Positions 1-9,307 of a DNA stretch of 28,329 bases are shown here, piece after piece. The translations under genes were made by a program, and so were the position numbers. Source of the DNA: Paulinella micropora (Eukaryota > Cercozoa > Imbricatea > Euglyphida); contig BJOX01000038.1 of the NCBI GenBank assembly GCA_009731375.1, forward strand, positions 241,586 through 269,914. Direction: 5' to 3'. The notes under the pieces were generated by a model that saw only the letters and a program-made list of their open reading frames with translations, made no database searches and was not told the DNA's origin. Position 1 is the first letter of the stretch, and each line of letters begins with the position of its first letter.

Positions 1-91
<91 letters not shown>
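1..91. repeat. (GA)n microsatellite
   Basis: Near-pure GA dinucleotide run with a few interruptions (GCGAGC, AAA). Host DNA at the window edge. Confidence 0.95.
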
Positions 92-95
<4 letters not shown>

Positions 96-715
96 TTGGA
101 TGGGGCTTTGGAGGAGGAAAAGAAGATAAAGAAGGAAATGGACGAGTGGACAAAATAAAGACTGCATGAGTTAGCTGGAGCATGGAGGGAGGGAATGGAA
201 CAAACGATGGAAAGTAAAGCAATAATCGAGAAAACGAGGTGTGCTATCATTAGACATGTATGGGATGCAGGGATATCAACTATGCCGGTGATAATGAGGG
301 AAAGATCTTGGGCACTTTTCCAAAAGTCGGATGCGGCTCGGCGACAATATTGGTTTTTGATGGATCAGGAGAGAGGGAAGGAAGAGTTGCTTCGAGATAT
401 GGTGCAATCAGCACATGCTTTCACAAAAGGAACAGTGGCGGAGGGGAGTAGTTGGGAGCAAAAATGATATGAACAAGGCAGTTGCCGATGGGAACAGTAT
501 GTGGCAGACCTTAGAGGTCGGTGGAAGTAGAGAGGTGGTGAGACACAAAACAGTGGAAGACGTGCGGAGATGGATGGTAAAGTTAGGACCGGAAGAACGA
601 GCAAAATTCAGTGCGAAGGAAGAGGAGCTCTAAGACGAAGGGTCAGGGCATGTGCAAATAAAGTGAAAGCGGAATACCAAAAGTATGGCGGGGGGGGGGG
701 GGGGGGGGGAGGGGG
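92..715. other. Host sequence without a recognisable gene
   Basis: Purine-rich non-repetitive sequence. A 90-codon frame is open at 195-467 with overlapping frames, but its composition mirrors the purine bias and I recognise no domain. It runs into a poly-G tract (about 690-715) at an assembly gap. Confidence 0.4.
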
Positions 716-1227
716 NNNNNNNNNNNNNNNNNNNNNNNNNNNNNNNNNNNNNNNNNNNNNNNNNNNNNNNNNNNNNNNNNNNNNNNNNNNNNNNNNNNNN
801 NNNNNNNNNNNNNNNNNNNNNNNNNNNNNNNNNNNNNNNNNNNNNNNNNNNNNNNNNNNNNNNNNNNNNNNNNNNNNNNNNNNNNNNNNNNNNNNNNNNN
901 NNNNNNNNNNNNNNNNNNNNNNNNNNNNNNNNNNNNNNNNNNNNNNNNNNNNNNNNNNNNNNNNNNNNNNNNNNNNNNNNNNNNNNNNNNNNNNNNNNNN
1001 NNNNNNNNNNNNNNNNNNNNNNNNNNNNNNNNNNNNNNNNNNNNNNNNNNNNNNNNNNNNNNNNNNNNNNNNNNNNNNNNNNNNNNNNNNNNNNNNNNNN
1101 NNNNNNNNNNNNNNNNNNNNNNNNNNNNNNNNNNNNNNNNNNNNNNNNNNNNNNNNNNNNNNNNNNNNNNNNNNNNNNNNNNNNNNNNNNNNNNNNNNNN
1201 NNNNNNNNNNNNNNNNNNNNNNNNNNN
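716..1227. other. Assembly gap (512 N)
   Basis: Run of N bounded on both sides by poly-G tracts, which probably caused the assembly break. Confidence 0.99.
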
Positions 1228-1339
1228 GAGGAGAGGAGGGGGGGGGGGGGGGGGGGCGCCACACATAAGCGACTACACCCTTACAATAACATATACACAT
1301 AACATAACATAATAACATCACCGCGCAATATATGTAAAA

Positions 1340-2315
1340 AGAAATATTAATTTTAATAACTGTAATATAATAACAATACTGAGCCGCTGAATACTAATTT
1401 AATATCTTCCTTAATACGCTCAACTGAATAACTAGGTTTCCACCTTGGATAAAGGTATAACTTACTAGCGAACCTTTTCACGTGGACATTCCCTGAGTCC
1501 AATTATAAAATTGTTCTCTCAATAAAAACGAAGAAGAAGAAGAAGAAGAAGAAGAAGAAGAAGAAGAAGAAGAGAGAGAGGAGAGGAGAGAGAGAGAGAC
1601 AGACAGAGAGAGAGAGAGAGAATAACTATAATACAATATTAATACTGAGCCGCTGAATACTAATTTCAGAGAGAGAGAGAGAGAGAATAACTATAATACA
1701 ATATTAATACTGAGCCGCTGAATACTAATTTCATATTAATATCTTCCTTAATACGCTCAACTGAATAACTAGGTTTCCACCTTTGATAAAGGTATAACTT
1801 GCTAGCTATTCTTTTCACGTGGACGTTCCCTGAGTCCAATTGTAAAATTGTTCTCAATAAAAGCGAAGAAGAAGAAGAGAAGAAGAAGAAGAAGAAGAAG
1901 AAGAAGAAGAAGAAGAAGAAGAAGAAGAAGAAGAAGAAGAAGAAGAAGAAGAAGAAAGATGATGATGAAGATGAAGATGAAGAAGAAGAAGAAGAAGAAG
2001 AAGGAGAGAGAGAGATTATCTAAGAAAAAATATTAATTGTAATAACTATAATACAATATTAATACTGAGCCGCTGAATACTAATTTAATATCTTCCTTAA
2101 AACGCTCAACTGAATAATTAGGTTTCCACCTTTGATAAAGGTACAACTTACTAGCTATACTTTTCACGTGGACGTTCCCTGAGTACTAGTCCAATTGTAA
2201 AATTGTTCTCTCAATAAGAGCGAAGAAGAAGAAAAGAAGAAGAAGAAGAAGAAGAAGAAGAAGAAGAAGAAGAAGAAGAAGAAGAAAGAAGAAAGAAGAA
2301 AGAAGAAAGAAGAAA

Positions 2316-2356
<41 letters not shown>

Positions 2357-2464
2357 AGGAAAGAAGGAAGGAAGGAAGGAAGGAAGGAAGAAAGGAAGAG
2401 AGAGGAAGAGAGAAGAGAGAAGAGAGAGGAGAGGGGAGAGGGGAGAGGGGAGAGAGGAGAGGAG

Positions 2465-2509
<45 letters not shown>

Positions 2510-2897
2510 TTTAATATTAATTTAATATTTTCCTTTAATACGCTCGACTGAATAACTAGGTTTCCACCTTAGATAAAGGTATAACTTTCTAGCTATACGT
2601 TTCACGTGGACGTTCCCTGAGTTCAATTGTAAAATTGTTCTCTCAATAAAAGCGAAGAAGAAGAAGAAGAAGAAGAAGAAGAAGAAGAAGAAGAAGAAGA
2701 AGAAGAAGAAGAAGAAGAAGAAGAAGAAGAAAGAAGAAGAAAGAAGAAGAAAGAAGAAGGAAGAAGAAGGAAGAAGAAGGAAGAAGGAAGAAGGAAGAAG
2801 GAAGAAGGAAGAGGGAAGAAGGAAGAAGGAAGAAGAAAGAAGAAAGAAGAAGAAGAAGAAGAAGAAGAGAGAGAGAGAGAGAGAGAGATAGAGAGAA
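1340..2897. repeat. Array of a host repeat unit alternating with GAA/GA microsatellites
   Basis: A unit of roughly 150-200 bp recurs four times: about 1340-1530, 1622-1866 (with an extra partial copy of its first 48 bp), 2028-2226 and 2508-2656 (5' truncated). Each contains TACTGAGCCGCTGAATAC (missing in the last), then AGGTTTCCACCTT, a CACGTGGAC box, and an end like CTCAATAAAAGCGAAGAAG that runs into (GAA)n, GAAA, GGAA and (GA)n tracts. A fixed 3' end with AATAAA followed by a simple-repeat tail resembles the 3' end of a SINE or LINE, or a complex satellite. It is host DNA, outside the viral element. Confidence 0.7.
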
Positions 2898-2997
2898 TTT
2901 CCTCCCCACATACTGGCTGTCCCACACGCGTTGGCCACTTTCCCTGACTTTCCCAGCGCCTTCAGAATGAAGCGAAAAATTTACCAGCTAACAAAAC

Positions 2998-3207
2998 ATG
3001 GAACCAAGAAAGACAAACTCAGGCTACGAAGAATCCGAGAACCCTGTTCTGGTCGATGACTCCGACAACGTGGAGAACCCCGCTCATGATGGCATCCAAG
3101 AGGTCAAAGAAAGACATTACCTACATGCAGTTTATAGAATTCTAGTTCTATTCATACGTAATTGTGCAAGGCTTTTCAAGGCGCTCTCGATATGTGCACA
3201 CAAGTAG
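2998..3207 (+). CDS. Possible host ORF cut by the element insertion
   Basis: A 69-codon ATG frame in the unique host sequence just left of the element. It runs across the 6-bp target site into the TIR, where it stops. On the other side of the element the same frame would continue about eight codons from the target duplication and then stop at TAG, so the empty-site ORF would be about the same length. The translation is polar at the start with a short hydrophobic stretch near the end. No domain is recognised and it may be chance. Confidence 0.2.
   Translation: MEPRKTNSGYEESENPVLVDDSDNVENPAHDGIQEVKERHYLHAVYRILVLFIRNCARLFKALSICAHK
3197..3202. repeat. Left target site duplication CACACA
   Basis: CACACA directly abuts the left TIR and is repeated exactly at 24124-24129, abutting the right TIR. 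Six bp is the size made by Maverick/Polinton integrases. The site is a short CA run, so a chance match is somewhat easier than for a complex hexamer, but the placement is exact on both sides. Confidence 0.88.
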
Positions 3208-3535
3208 TATAGGTGCCACTATAAGACAGCATTTGGAGACATCAAGGGTAGCAAGAGAGATAACGGCTAAATTCGCTCTCCTATTAATCGCAAAGTCGCG
3301 ACATTAAAAAATAAAAAATATTTCAAAACGATGAAATAACTTCTCCTATTGAAAGTTTGATTTTTTATATTGTCTTATAGTGGCACTATGTCTCCAAATT
3401 TTTTTTGCGACACTGCGACAAAAAAGTGAAATTTTGTCGAACCTCTGCGACACTGCGACACCGCCGTGTTTTGGTGTCGCAAAGACATATTCACGGAAAT
3501 AGAATTTTCTAGAATATCCATCTGGTGGCACCAGT
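3203..3535 (+). repeat. Left terminal inverted repeat (333 bp)
   Basis: Matches the reverse complement of 23791-24123 almost completely; by eye the only differences are a small cluster near 3486-3500 and one indel near 3439. It begins AGTAGTATAGG, giving the 5'-AG start typical of Polintons. Inside it are a 16-bp inverted pair (GTGCCACTATAAGACA at 3213-3228 and its complement at 3371-3386), two copies of an ATTTGGAGACAT module in opposite orientation, two direct TGCGACACTGCGACA copies, and at the inner edge the near-perfect palindrome CTGGTGGCACCAG. Confidence 0.95.
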
Positions 3536-3571
3536 GGCGGTATTCAGGTTATCTATGTGTTATAATTTCAT

Positions 3572-3604
3572 TTAAGGATAAGGACACATATCATTTATAA
3601 CAAA
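3572..3604 (+). promoter_or_regulatory. Putative promoter of the AP2-like gene (AAGGACACAT box)
   Basis: TTAAGGATAAGGACACATA at 3572-3590 lies 15 bp upstream of the ATG. The same 19-bp sequence recurs at 4043-4061 upstream of the polymerase. Sharing by the two leftmost genes and no others suggests a common, perhaps early, promoter. Confidence 0.5.
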
Positions 3605-3985
3605 ATGGACACCGACACCGAACATTTTTCAATGTCTAGGGGATGCGTTATGGTTAAAAAAAACATAAAGAGACCTATGGTAAGAGTACAATGGTATGAA
3701 GGTAAAAAAAGTAAATGTAAAAGTTTCTGTATTGGCAAGAAACGAACATTTGAGCAAGCAATGGAACTAGCAAACAAATACCATAATGAGATAATTATTC
3801 CAAAATATGAACAATATATAAAAGAAAAACCAAAGAAAATATCGCAATCAATTACTAACAACACAGACGAACGATGTAATATGTGTGGATATATGGAAAG
3901 TAATTGTCATTGTGGTAGCGGATATAATCAGCGTCTTGATACTAGTTCATACAATGCTTCTTATAACTCATACAGAATGAAGTAG
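3605..3985 (+). CDS. AP2-like DNA-binding protein with C-terminal Cys cluster
   Basis: A 126-residue basic protein, the first gene inside the left TIR. Residues about 22-65 follow the AP2/integrase-type three-strand-plus-helix pattern: a strand with VRVQWYEG, a basic turn, a strand SKCKSFCIGKK, then the helix TFEQAMELANKYHNEI. This fold usually binds DNA. Residues about 89-106 hold CNMCGY and CHCGSGY, a possible zinc site. The role is inferred: a transcription factor or a protein that recognises the element ends. It ends in TAG, so TAG is used as a normal stop in this element. It shares an upstream AAGGACACAT box with the polymerase gene. The AP2 assignment is by pattern only. Confidence 0.65.
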   Translation: MDTDTEHFSMSRGCVMVKKNIKRPMVRVQWYEGKKSKCKSFCIGKKRTFEQAMELANKYHNEIIIPKYEQYIKEKPKKISQSITNNTDERCNMCGYMESNCHCGSGYNQRLDTSSYNASYNSYRMK

Positions 3986-4042
3986 AAATAAGTGCCCAGC
4001 AATATAATTTTTTTATTGTTATCAAAAAAATTTTAATTTATG

Positions 4043-4131
4043 TTAAGGATAAGGACACATAATATTAAAGGACACATTAAGGACACATAATTAATTAATT
4101 CCAAAATTTTTATATTTCTTGGTATATAGTT
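4043..4131 (+). promoter_or_regulatory. Polymerase promoter region: three AAGGACACAT boxes and TATATAGT
   Basis: AAGGACACAT occurs at 4051-4060, 4068-4077 and 4079-4088. TATATAGT then lies immediately before the ATG at 4132. The fourth copy of the box is upstream of the neighbouring AP2-like gene (3580-3589). Clustered direct copies suggest binding sites for a regulator, possibly that AP2-like protein (inference). Confidence 0.5.
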
Positions 4132-7100
4132 ATGGACACACACGACTACAAAGGTGTTGTCTATAGGCTAGACAAACTAAGGGAATACAAGATAAATTAT
4201 GAAATTAAACATGTTAGGGGACATGATGCGCTGTTTATTCAACCAAGTAATAGGTATATACGGATTGATACGCCAACAGCCCAAAATTACTTAAACAGAG
4301 TAAGAGGTGTTTCGTACTTCCGACAACAAAATATTCCTATTGCTCCTCCATTGCCTATTGAAATTTCTCAAAGTATCAGACAGGAGAATGTCAGAGACTT
4401 GATGCGATATGGTAATTACAATATATTGCGGGACAATAGCGAAGAACACAAACTCGGAATTAATGAGAGCCAGTATAAAGTGAGGATTACTGGAAACATT
4501 CATTCATTCACTATTAGAGATGTAATAAATTTTATTGGAATTATCCTAAAAGATTTTATTCAAAGACATCCTACTAATAGTAAAGTCAGTTTAAGTATTG
4601 AATTTATAAATGGACACTATGGAGCCGTATCAACAAGTATGAAACCTATTAACGAAATCTCTGTTGAAGATGTATTGGAAAGGTTATCTAATATATTTCA
4701 AAGTAATGAAAGCCTTTATACTGATGAAAAAGGAGCAAATATGGATAATTTAAAGTTTGTATTAAAATCTATTAAGATGCCTACAGGAGGAACAAGGCTA
4801 CAAGTTATTAACAAATTAGATATCTATAAGAAAAGAGGGGTTATCCAAATCAACAACACCGATAACATATGCTTAGCAAGGGCAATTGTTGTAGTCCGAG
4901 CAAAAAAAGAAAATAATGAAAAATATTCACAGATTATGAAAGGAAGAAAGATACAAGAAGAATTGGCAAGAGAACTACATGAGAAAGCAAATGTTATTGA
5001 AAATGTCTGTGGTATTCCAGAGATTAATATATTTGCTAATTACATTAACTATAATTTGGTTATTGTTGAATTCCCTGACAAAATCGTTTATAAAACAGAT
5101 CTACTTGATGCCAGCGGCGAACGGCTTACTAATCTTTATATTCTCAAAACAGAAGGACATTACGATGCTATAACTAATATGAAGTCTATGCTAAGTAAAA
5201 AGAACTTCTGTGAGTTATGCCTAAGAGGATATATGAACACACACTCGTGCGAATTTGTATGTAATATATGCGGAGTATCTGGCTGTCAAGGTATAAAAGA
5301 TAAATCTCAGTGGATTGAATGTAAAGAATGTTGTAGAAACTTTCCTAACAAGCAATGTTATATCAACCATAAAAAGGATGCTTTGGAGAATAAGAACATT
5401 TCTAATATGTGCGATGAAAAAGCAAAATGTAAGGAATGCGGAACAAATTATAAAACTAAAGATGGACATAAATGCGGATATGCGAAGTGTCGTAATTGTA
5501 AAGAAATACAACCACTAGAACACAAATGCGAAATATCTCAAAAAGCAATCCTACCGCCAACAGAAAAATATGTATTCTTTGATTTTGAGGCAACACAAGA
5601 CACAGGTGAACATATCGTTAATCATACTGAAAGCCAGTATTTCAACGACAGCACACCAATAATTCACAAGAATATTGATGACTTCTGTAAGTGGATATTT
5701 GATATCAAGCATAATGACTATACATTCATAGCACATAACTCCAGAGGCTACGATTGTCAGTTTATTCTCAAGTGGTTAGTTGATAATGGACATGCACCAT
5801 TTGTCATTTATCAAGGTGGTAAAATTATGATGATGATACATAAGAAATTTAGATTTATTGATAGTCTAAGTTTTCTTCCGATGCCATTGGCTGATTTTCC
5901 TAAGACATTTGGATTGAATGAACTTAAAAAAGGCTACTTTCCACATTTCTTCAATACTTCAAAAAATCAAAATTATGTAGGTGTAATGCCACATAAGAAA
6001 CATTACGGATACAACACAATGAAAGGAGATAAAAGAGAAGAATTCTTAAAATGGTATGATGGGCAAGTCAACAATCTCCGACATGTCGGAGATATTCACT
6101 TTGATATGAAAAAAGAAATTGCTGAGTATTGCCATTCCGATGTTGATATATTGAGACGAGGCTGTATGATGTTTAGAAACTCGTTTCTAGAATTCGGTAT
6201 TGACCCTTTTAGATATACAACAATTGCGAGTTGTGTGATGGCATTATATCGTGGTAAATTTATGCCTGAGAAATCAATTGCTGTATTGAAGAATGAAAAG
6301 CAAAACAGGATGACCTCACGGGCATGTGTTGAATGGTTAGCATATCGTAGTAGATTAGACAATACTGACATTAAACATGCCTTCAATGGAGGTGAAAAAA
6401 TGTTTTACCTCAACTCAAAGCAGTCCAATGTATACGTAGATGGATGGGACGAAAAAAACAAAGTTGCTTATGAGTTTTATGGATGTCATTGGCACGGATG
6501 TCAGAAGTGCTATAACAGCAATACAATGAATATTAAGAAAAATAAGACTATGGGAGAACTATATAAAAATACAAAGTCAAGAGAAGTTTTATTGAGCAAA
6601 CTCTACGGAGTATCCAAAGTCATTACTATTTGGGAATGCGAATGGAGACTATCTAGAACAAGTCAAGTATTGGCAGAAGATATAAATGAACAAATTATGG
6701 AGCAAGAACGATTAAGTCCGAGAGAAGCAATGTTTGGAGGCAGAACTAATGCTCTCACATTATACTGGAAATCAAGACATGAAAGCGAATATGCAAATTA
6801 CATTGATGTATCTGGATTGTATCCCGCTGTTATGTATTATGACCATTATCCGACAGGACATCATGAAATCATACATCCAAAGAATGAGACAGAAAGAAAA
6901 CAAGTAGCAATGAATATTATTAATAAAGTCTATTTCGGAATTGTAAAAGCAAAAATGCTTCCGCCTAGAAGATTAATCCATCCAGTCTTACCAAAAGCAG
7001 ACAGAGGTAAGATGATGTATTACCTATGCGATAAGTGCGGGATGACAGGGCACCACGGGCAATGTAATCACTCTGATAATGAGCGAGCATTAACAGGCAC

Positions 7101-8190
7101 ATGGGCTACTCCAGAAATCTATAAGGCACTTGACAAAGGATACAAATTGATGAAAGTATATGAAGTGTGGAACTGGGTTGAACAAAGTGATAGTTTATTC
7201 AAAGAATACATTAAAACCTTTATCAAGGTAAAACAAGAGTCTACAGGATACCCAAAAGGATGTATCACAGATGAAGATAAAAATCGCTACATTGACAATA
7301 TGGAAATTAAAATGGGTGTTAGAATGGATAAAGATAAAATAGAAAAGAACTCTGGAAGAAGAGCTGTTGCCAAGTTGTGCTTAAACTCTTTATGGGGAAA
7401 ATTTGGAGAAAAACAAAATAAAACACAAACTAAATTTATAAGAGACAAAGATGATTTATACAAACTAATGAACGATAAGACAATTGACAACATTAATATT
7501 AATATAGTTAATGAAGATGTAGTGGAAGCAAGTTATGACTTAAAACAGGATGCTGTGAGCGACCCAATTAAAACAAATATTGTTATTGCTCTATTTACTA
7601 CATGCCATGCTAGAATGAGGCTTTATGATAAGATGGACAAATTAGGATACAGAATATTATACCACGATACCGATAGTGTAATATATACTACTGACTTAAC
7701 AAAAGGAGAAGTAGAAGAAAAAACAGGTGAATTATTAGGTGAATGGACTGATGAATTAGGTGGAGCCAAAATAAAAACCTTTGTTGGGGGCGGGCCGAAA
7801 TGTTATGGATATGTATTGGATAATGGACAAGCCTGTATGAAAGTAAAGGGGTTTAGCATGAATTATGAGACTAACAAAGCATTAAACCTACCTAATATGT
7901 TAAGTGTTATCAGTTGTGGCTTGGGACTAAAGAACACTGAATTGTATGAGAAAGGAAAAAACGAATTACTAGAACTATTGAAAACAGATGAAGAGAAATG
8001 TATTGCTAAACGAATTGAGAAGTCTGGTAAGGTTGTGATTGTAGAAAACAGCAAGATAACAAGAGACAAGCAAAAGAAAAAGATAACAAGCGAATACTTA
8101 GAAAAAATATTTAGTTATACATACACGAAACGACAGGTTATAGGAGTTATTGATAACGCAATTGAAACGAGACCATTCGGCTACTATTAA
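4132..8190 (+). CDS. polB: Protein-primed family B DNA polymerase (Polinton type)
   Basis: A 1352-residue replicative polymerase. The N-terminal 350 residues are unassigned. Residues about 360-466 hold many paired cysteines (CELC, CNICG, CKECC, CKECG, CRNCK), a zinc-rich region. The 3'-5' exonuclease follows: Exo I FFDFEAT (D484, E486), Exo II AHNSRGYD (D541), Exo III EYCHSDVD (Y666, D670). Residues about 780-800 carry YEFYGCHWHGC, a module familiar from Polinton polymerases. Polymerase motif A is DVSGLYP (D892), motif B is K1081 in KLCLNSLWGKFG, and motif C is YHDTDS (D1179, D1181). KCYGY further on fits the thumb motif. All catalytic residues are present and the frame is intact. A palindrome at 6074-6093 adds NNLRHVGD between Exo II and Exo III. 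Start chosen at the ATG after TATATAGT. Length suits Maverick polymerases. Confidence 0.97.
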   Translation: MDTHDYKGVVYRLDKLREYKINYEIKHVRGHDALFIQPSNRYIRIDTPTAQNYLNRVRGVSYFRQQNIPIAPPLPIEISQSIRQENVRDLMRYGNYNILRDNSEEHKLGINESQYKVRITGNIHSFTIRDVINFIGIILKDFIQRHPTNSKVSLSIEFINGHYGAVSTSMKPINEISVEDVLERLSNIFQSNESLYTDEKGANMDNLKFVLKSIKMPTGGTRLQVINKLDIYKKRGVIQINNTDNICLARAIVVVRAKKENNEKYSQIMKGRKIQEELARELHEKANVIENVCGIPEINIFANYINYNLVIVEFPDKIVYKTDLLDASGERLTNLYILKTEGHYDAITNMKSMLSKKNFCELCLRGYMNTHSCEFVCNICGVSGCQGIKDKSQWIECKECCRNFPNKQCYINHKKDALENKNISNMCDEKAKCKECGTNYKTKDGHKCGYAKCRNCKEIQPLEHKCEISQKAILPPTEKYVFFDFEATQDTGEHIVNHTESQYFNDSTPIIHKNIDDFCKWIFDIKHNDYTFIAHNSRGYDCQFILKWLVDNGHAPFVIYQGGKIMMMIHKKFRFIDSLSFLPMPLADFPKTFGLNELKKGYFPHFFNTSKNQNYVGVMPHKKHYGYNTMKGDKREEFLKWYDGQVNNLRHVGDIHFDMKKEIAEYCHSDVDILRRGCMMFRNSFLEFGIDPFRYTTIASCVMALYRGKFMPEKSIAVLKNEKQNRMTSRACVEWLAYRSRLDNTDIKHAFNGGEKMFYLNSKQSNVYVDGWDEKNKVAYEFYGCHWHGCQKCYNSNTMNIKKNKTMGELYKNTKSREVLLSKLYGVSKVITIWECEWRLSRTSQVLAEDINEQIMEQERLSPREAMFGGRTNALTLYWKSRHESEYANYIDVSGLYPAVMYYDHYPTGHHEIIHPKNETERKQVAMNIINKVYFGIVKAKMLPPRRLIHPVLPKADRGKMMYYLCDKCGMTGHHGQCNHSDNERALTGTWATPEIYKALDKGYKLMKVYEVWNWVEQSDSLFKEYIKTFIKVKQESTGYPKGCITDEDKNRYIDNMEIKMGVRMDKDKIEKNSGRRAVAKLCLNSLWGKFGEKQNKTQTKFIRDKDDLYKLMNDKTIDNININIVNEDVVEASYDLKQDAVSDPIKTNIVIALFTTCHARMRLYDKMDKLGYRILYHDTDSVIYTTDLTKGEVEEKTGELLGEWTDELGGAKIKTFVGGGPKCYGYVLDNGQACMKVKGFSMNYETNKALNLPNMLSVISCGLGLKNTELYEKGKNELLELLKTDEEKCIAKRIEKSGKVVIVENSKITRDKQKKKITSEYLEKIFSYTYTKRQVIGVIDNAIETRPFGYY
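6074..6093. repeat. Palindromic element copy 1 (in polB)
   Basis: Perfect 20-bp palindrome ATCTCCGACATGTCGGAGAT. Read as NLRHVGD at polymerase residues about 649-655, in the linker between Exo II and Exo III. Confidence 0.9.
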
Positions 8191-8299
8191 AGCAAGCAAA
8201 AATGAGCGTTATGTTGAAAATTTAACATTGTATGAAAGTGTAGTTGATAAATAGTTAATTAATTAATTTTTTATTTTTTATATCCTATAGTATATACTA
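8191..8299 (+). promoter_or_regulatory. Intergenic region with TATAGTATATACTA before the small ExoX-C-like gene
   Basis: 109 bp between two + strand genes. TATAGTATATACTA directly precedes the ATG at 8300, a motif shared with several other starts. ATGAAAGTGTAGTTGATAA at 8232-8250 matches 15710-15728 with one mismatch. Confidence 0.45.
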
Positions 8300-8584
8300 A
8301 TGTCTCTCAAGTCTCTCGCGGAAAAATTTGAAAAACTTTCTATCAATAATAAAACATTTACTTTGGATGATATCAAGCAAGTCATTGATGGTCATGTAAA
8401 TGAATATAAATCTGAAAGTAAAAAACTTCAAGAACAAGGATTGCTACCTATTGGAAAATATAAGGGGAAGTCCGTTGCCGATGTCGCTGTATTTGACAAG
8501 CAATACTTAATATGGTTGAACAAGCAACCGATGATGGTAAACTATCCAGAACTCAAAAAAGAAATTGTTAAATATATTCTATAA
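8300..8584 (+). CDS. Small protein with ExoX-C/DUF3820-like domain
   Basis: A 94-residue protein. The N-terminal half is predicted helical and charged. The C-terminal half has GLLPIGKYKGKSVADVA followed by QYLIWLNKQ, the pattern of the short domain found at the C-terminus of exodeoxyribonuclease X and in DUF3820 proteins. There is no exonuclease domain, so a DNA-binding or accessory replication role is only an inference. It lies just downstream of the polymerase, and a paralogue with the same motif (QYGKYKKMKIEDVA, YLEYLIQQPYF) is at 9308-9724. Start ATG is directly preceded by TATAGTATATACTA. Confidence 0.75.
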   Translation: MSLKSLAEKFEKLSINNKTFTLDDIKQVIDGHVNEYKSESKKLQEQGLLPIGKYKGKSVADVAVFDKQYLIWLNKQPMMVNYPELKKEIVKYIL

Positions 8585-9231
8585 TCACACTACATTCTCC
8601 TTTAAATTTATTTCCTTTTTTATTATTCTTAATATTGCCTTTTCTCTATGAAAATTGTTAAATTGTGTATAGTGTGGCTCTTTTAGAATTTCCCTAAAGT
8701 CTTCTCTTTCTTCTATTTCTACATTACGATAATTTAGTTTATTCTCTTCTAAATATCGGTCTGTAATTTCTTTAAACTTTATTTTTTCAAAGTGATGGTC
8801 AACATGAACGTTTTTTCTATCGTGTATTTCTTTTGTTATTTCACATATATATTTCGGCTCAATGAAAATGTCTATTACCATTCTATTTAAATATTCTTCT
8901 ATTTGATTTTTTATAGTATTTCTACAAGCATCATTAAATTTGGTCTTGGTGTATCTCATCATTTGTTTCTCTTTATTTACCCCAATGTAATTAATACAAT
9001 TATACCACGAAAATGCTTTTTCTCCTATACGAAAGTGCTTACTACCATATCCATTATTTTCAACATCAATTTCATAATTTATCAATGTTCAAATTTCGTC
9101 TTATAATCAGGATGATTAATTATAATACCCTTAATAAAATTACTATCGTTTTCATTTAACTTTTCATTGTGCTTATATTTGCTGACAATATTTCTTATAT
9201 ATACTATTATTTCTTTCTTTGTTTTAAACAT
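8585..9231 (-). pseudogene. DUF3223-like gene, split by a frameshift
   Basis: Two abutting minus-strand frames make one gene. The first starts at ATG 9231 and runs 49 codons to TGA at 9082-9084; it contains FIKGIIINHPDYKTKF. The second frame opens after a stop at 9089-9091 and runs to 8585 with no ATG at its start; it contains YGSKHFRIGEKAFSWYNCIN and later HVDHHFEKIKFKEI. Read together these follow the order I associate with DUF3223-family proteins (HPxY..K, then a GxKxFxI strand, FS.xxCI, then a vHvDH segment). One single-base indel between 9082 and 9091 accounts for the break. The HVDHH segment is nuclease-like but no activity can be claimed. It converges on the 8300 gene, ending 1 bp from it. 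Family call is by pattern and moderate; the frameshift itself is clear. An assembly error is the alternative to true decay. Confidence 0.6.
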
Positions 9232-9307
9232 TACTCCGCTTAGTATATACAACATACTATATACTCTTAAATAAAATTAATAAAAAAATAATATTAATAG
9301 TATATCA
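9232..9307. promoter_or_regulatory. Divergent promoter region, AT-rich
   Basis: 76 bp between the minus-strand gene starting at 9231 and the plus-strand gene starting at 9308. It contains AGTATATAC and an inverted GTATATACT-type copy facing the two starts, plus ATTAATAGTATATC directly before ATG 9308. Confidence 0.45.

Noticed and set aside
570-1321. ORFs crossing the first N gap with poly-Gly or poly-Pro
   Set aside because: Artefacts of poly-G tracts and undefined bases.
1799-2036. Poly-Lys and poly-Arg ORFs, and the poly-Phe/Ser/Leu ORFs opposite (also 2522-2938)
   Set aside because: Products of GAA/GA simple repeats.
3346-3531. ORF in the left TIR and its twin at 23795-23980
   Set aside because: Mirror images inside the TIRs with no start context; differences between TIRs disrupt the frame, so not treated as a gene.
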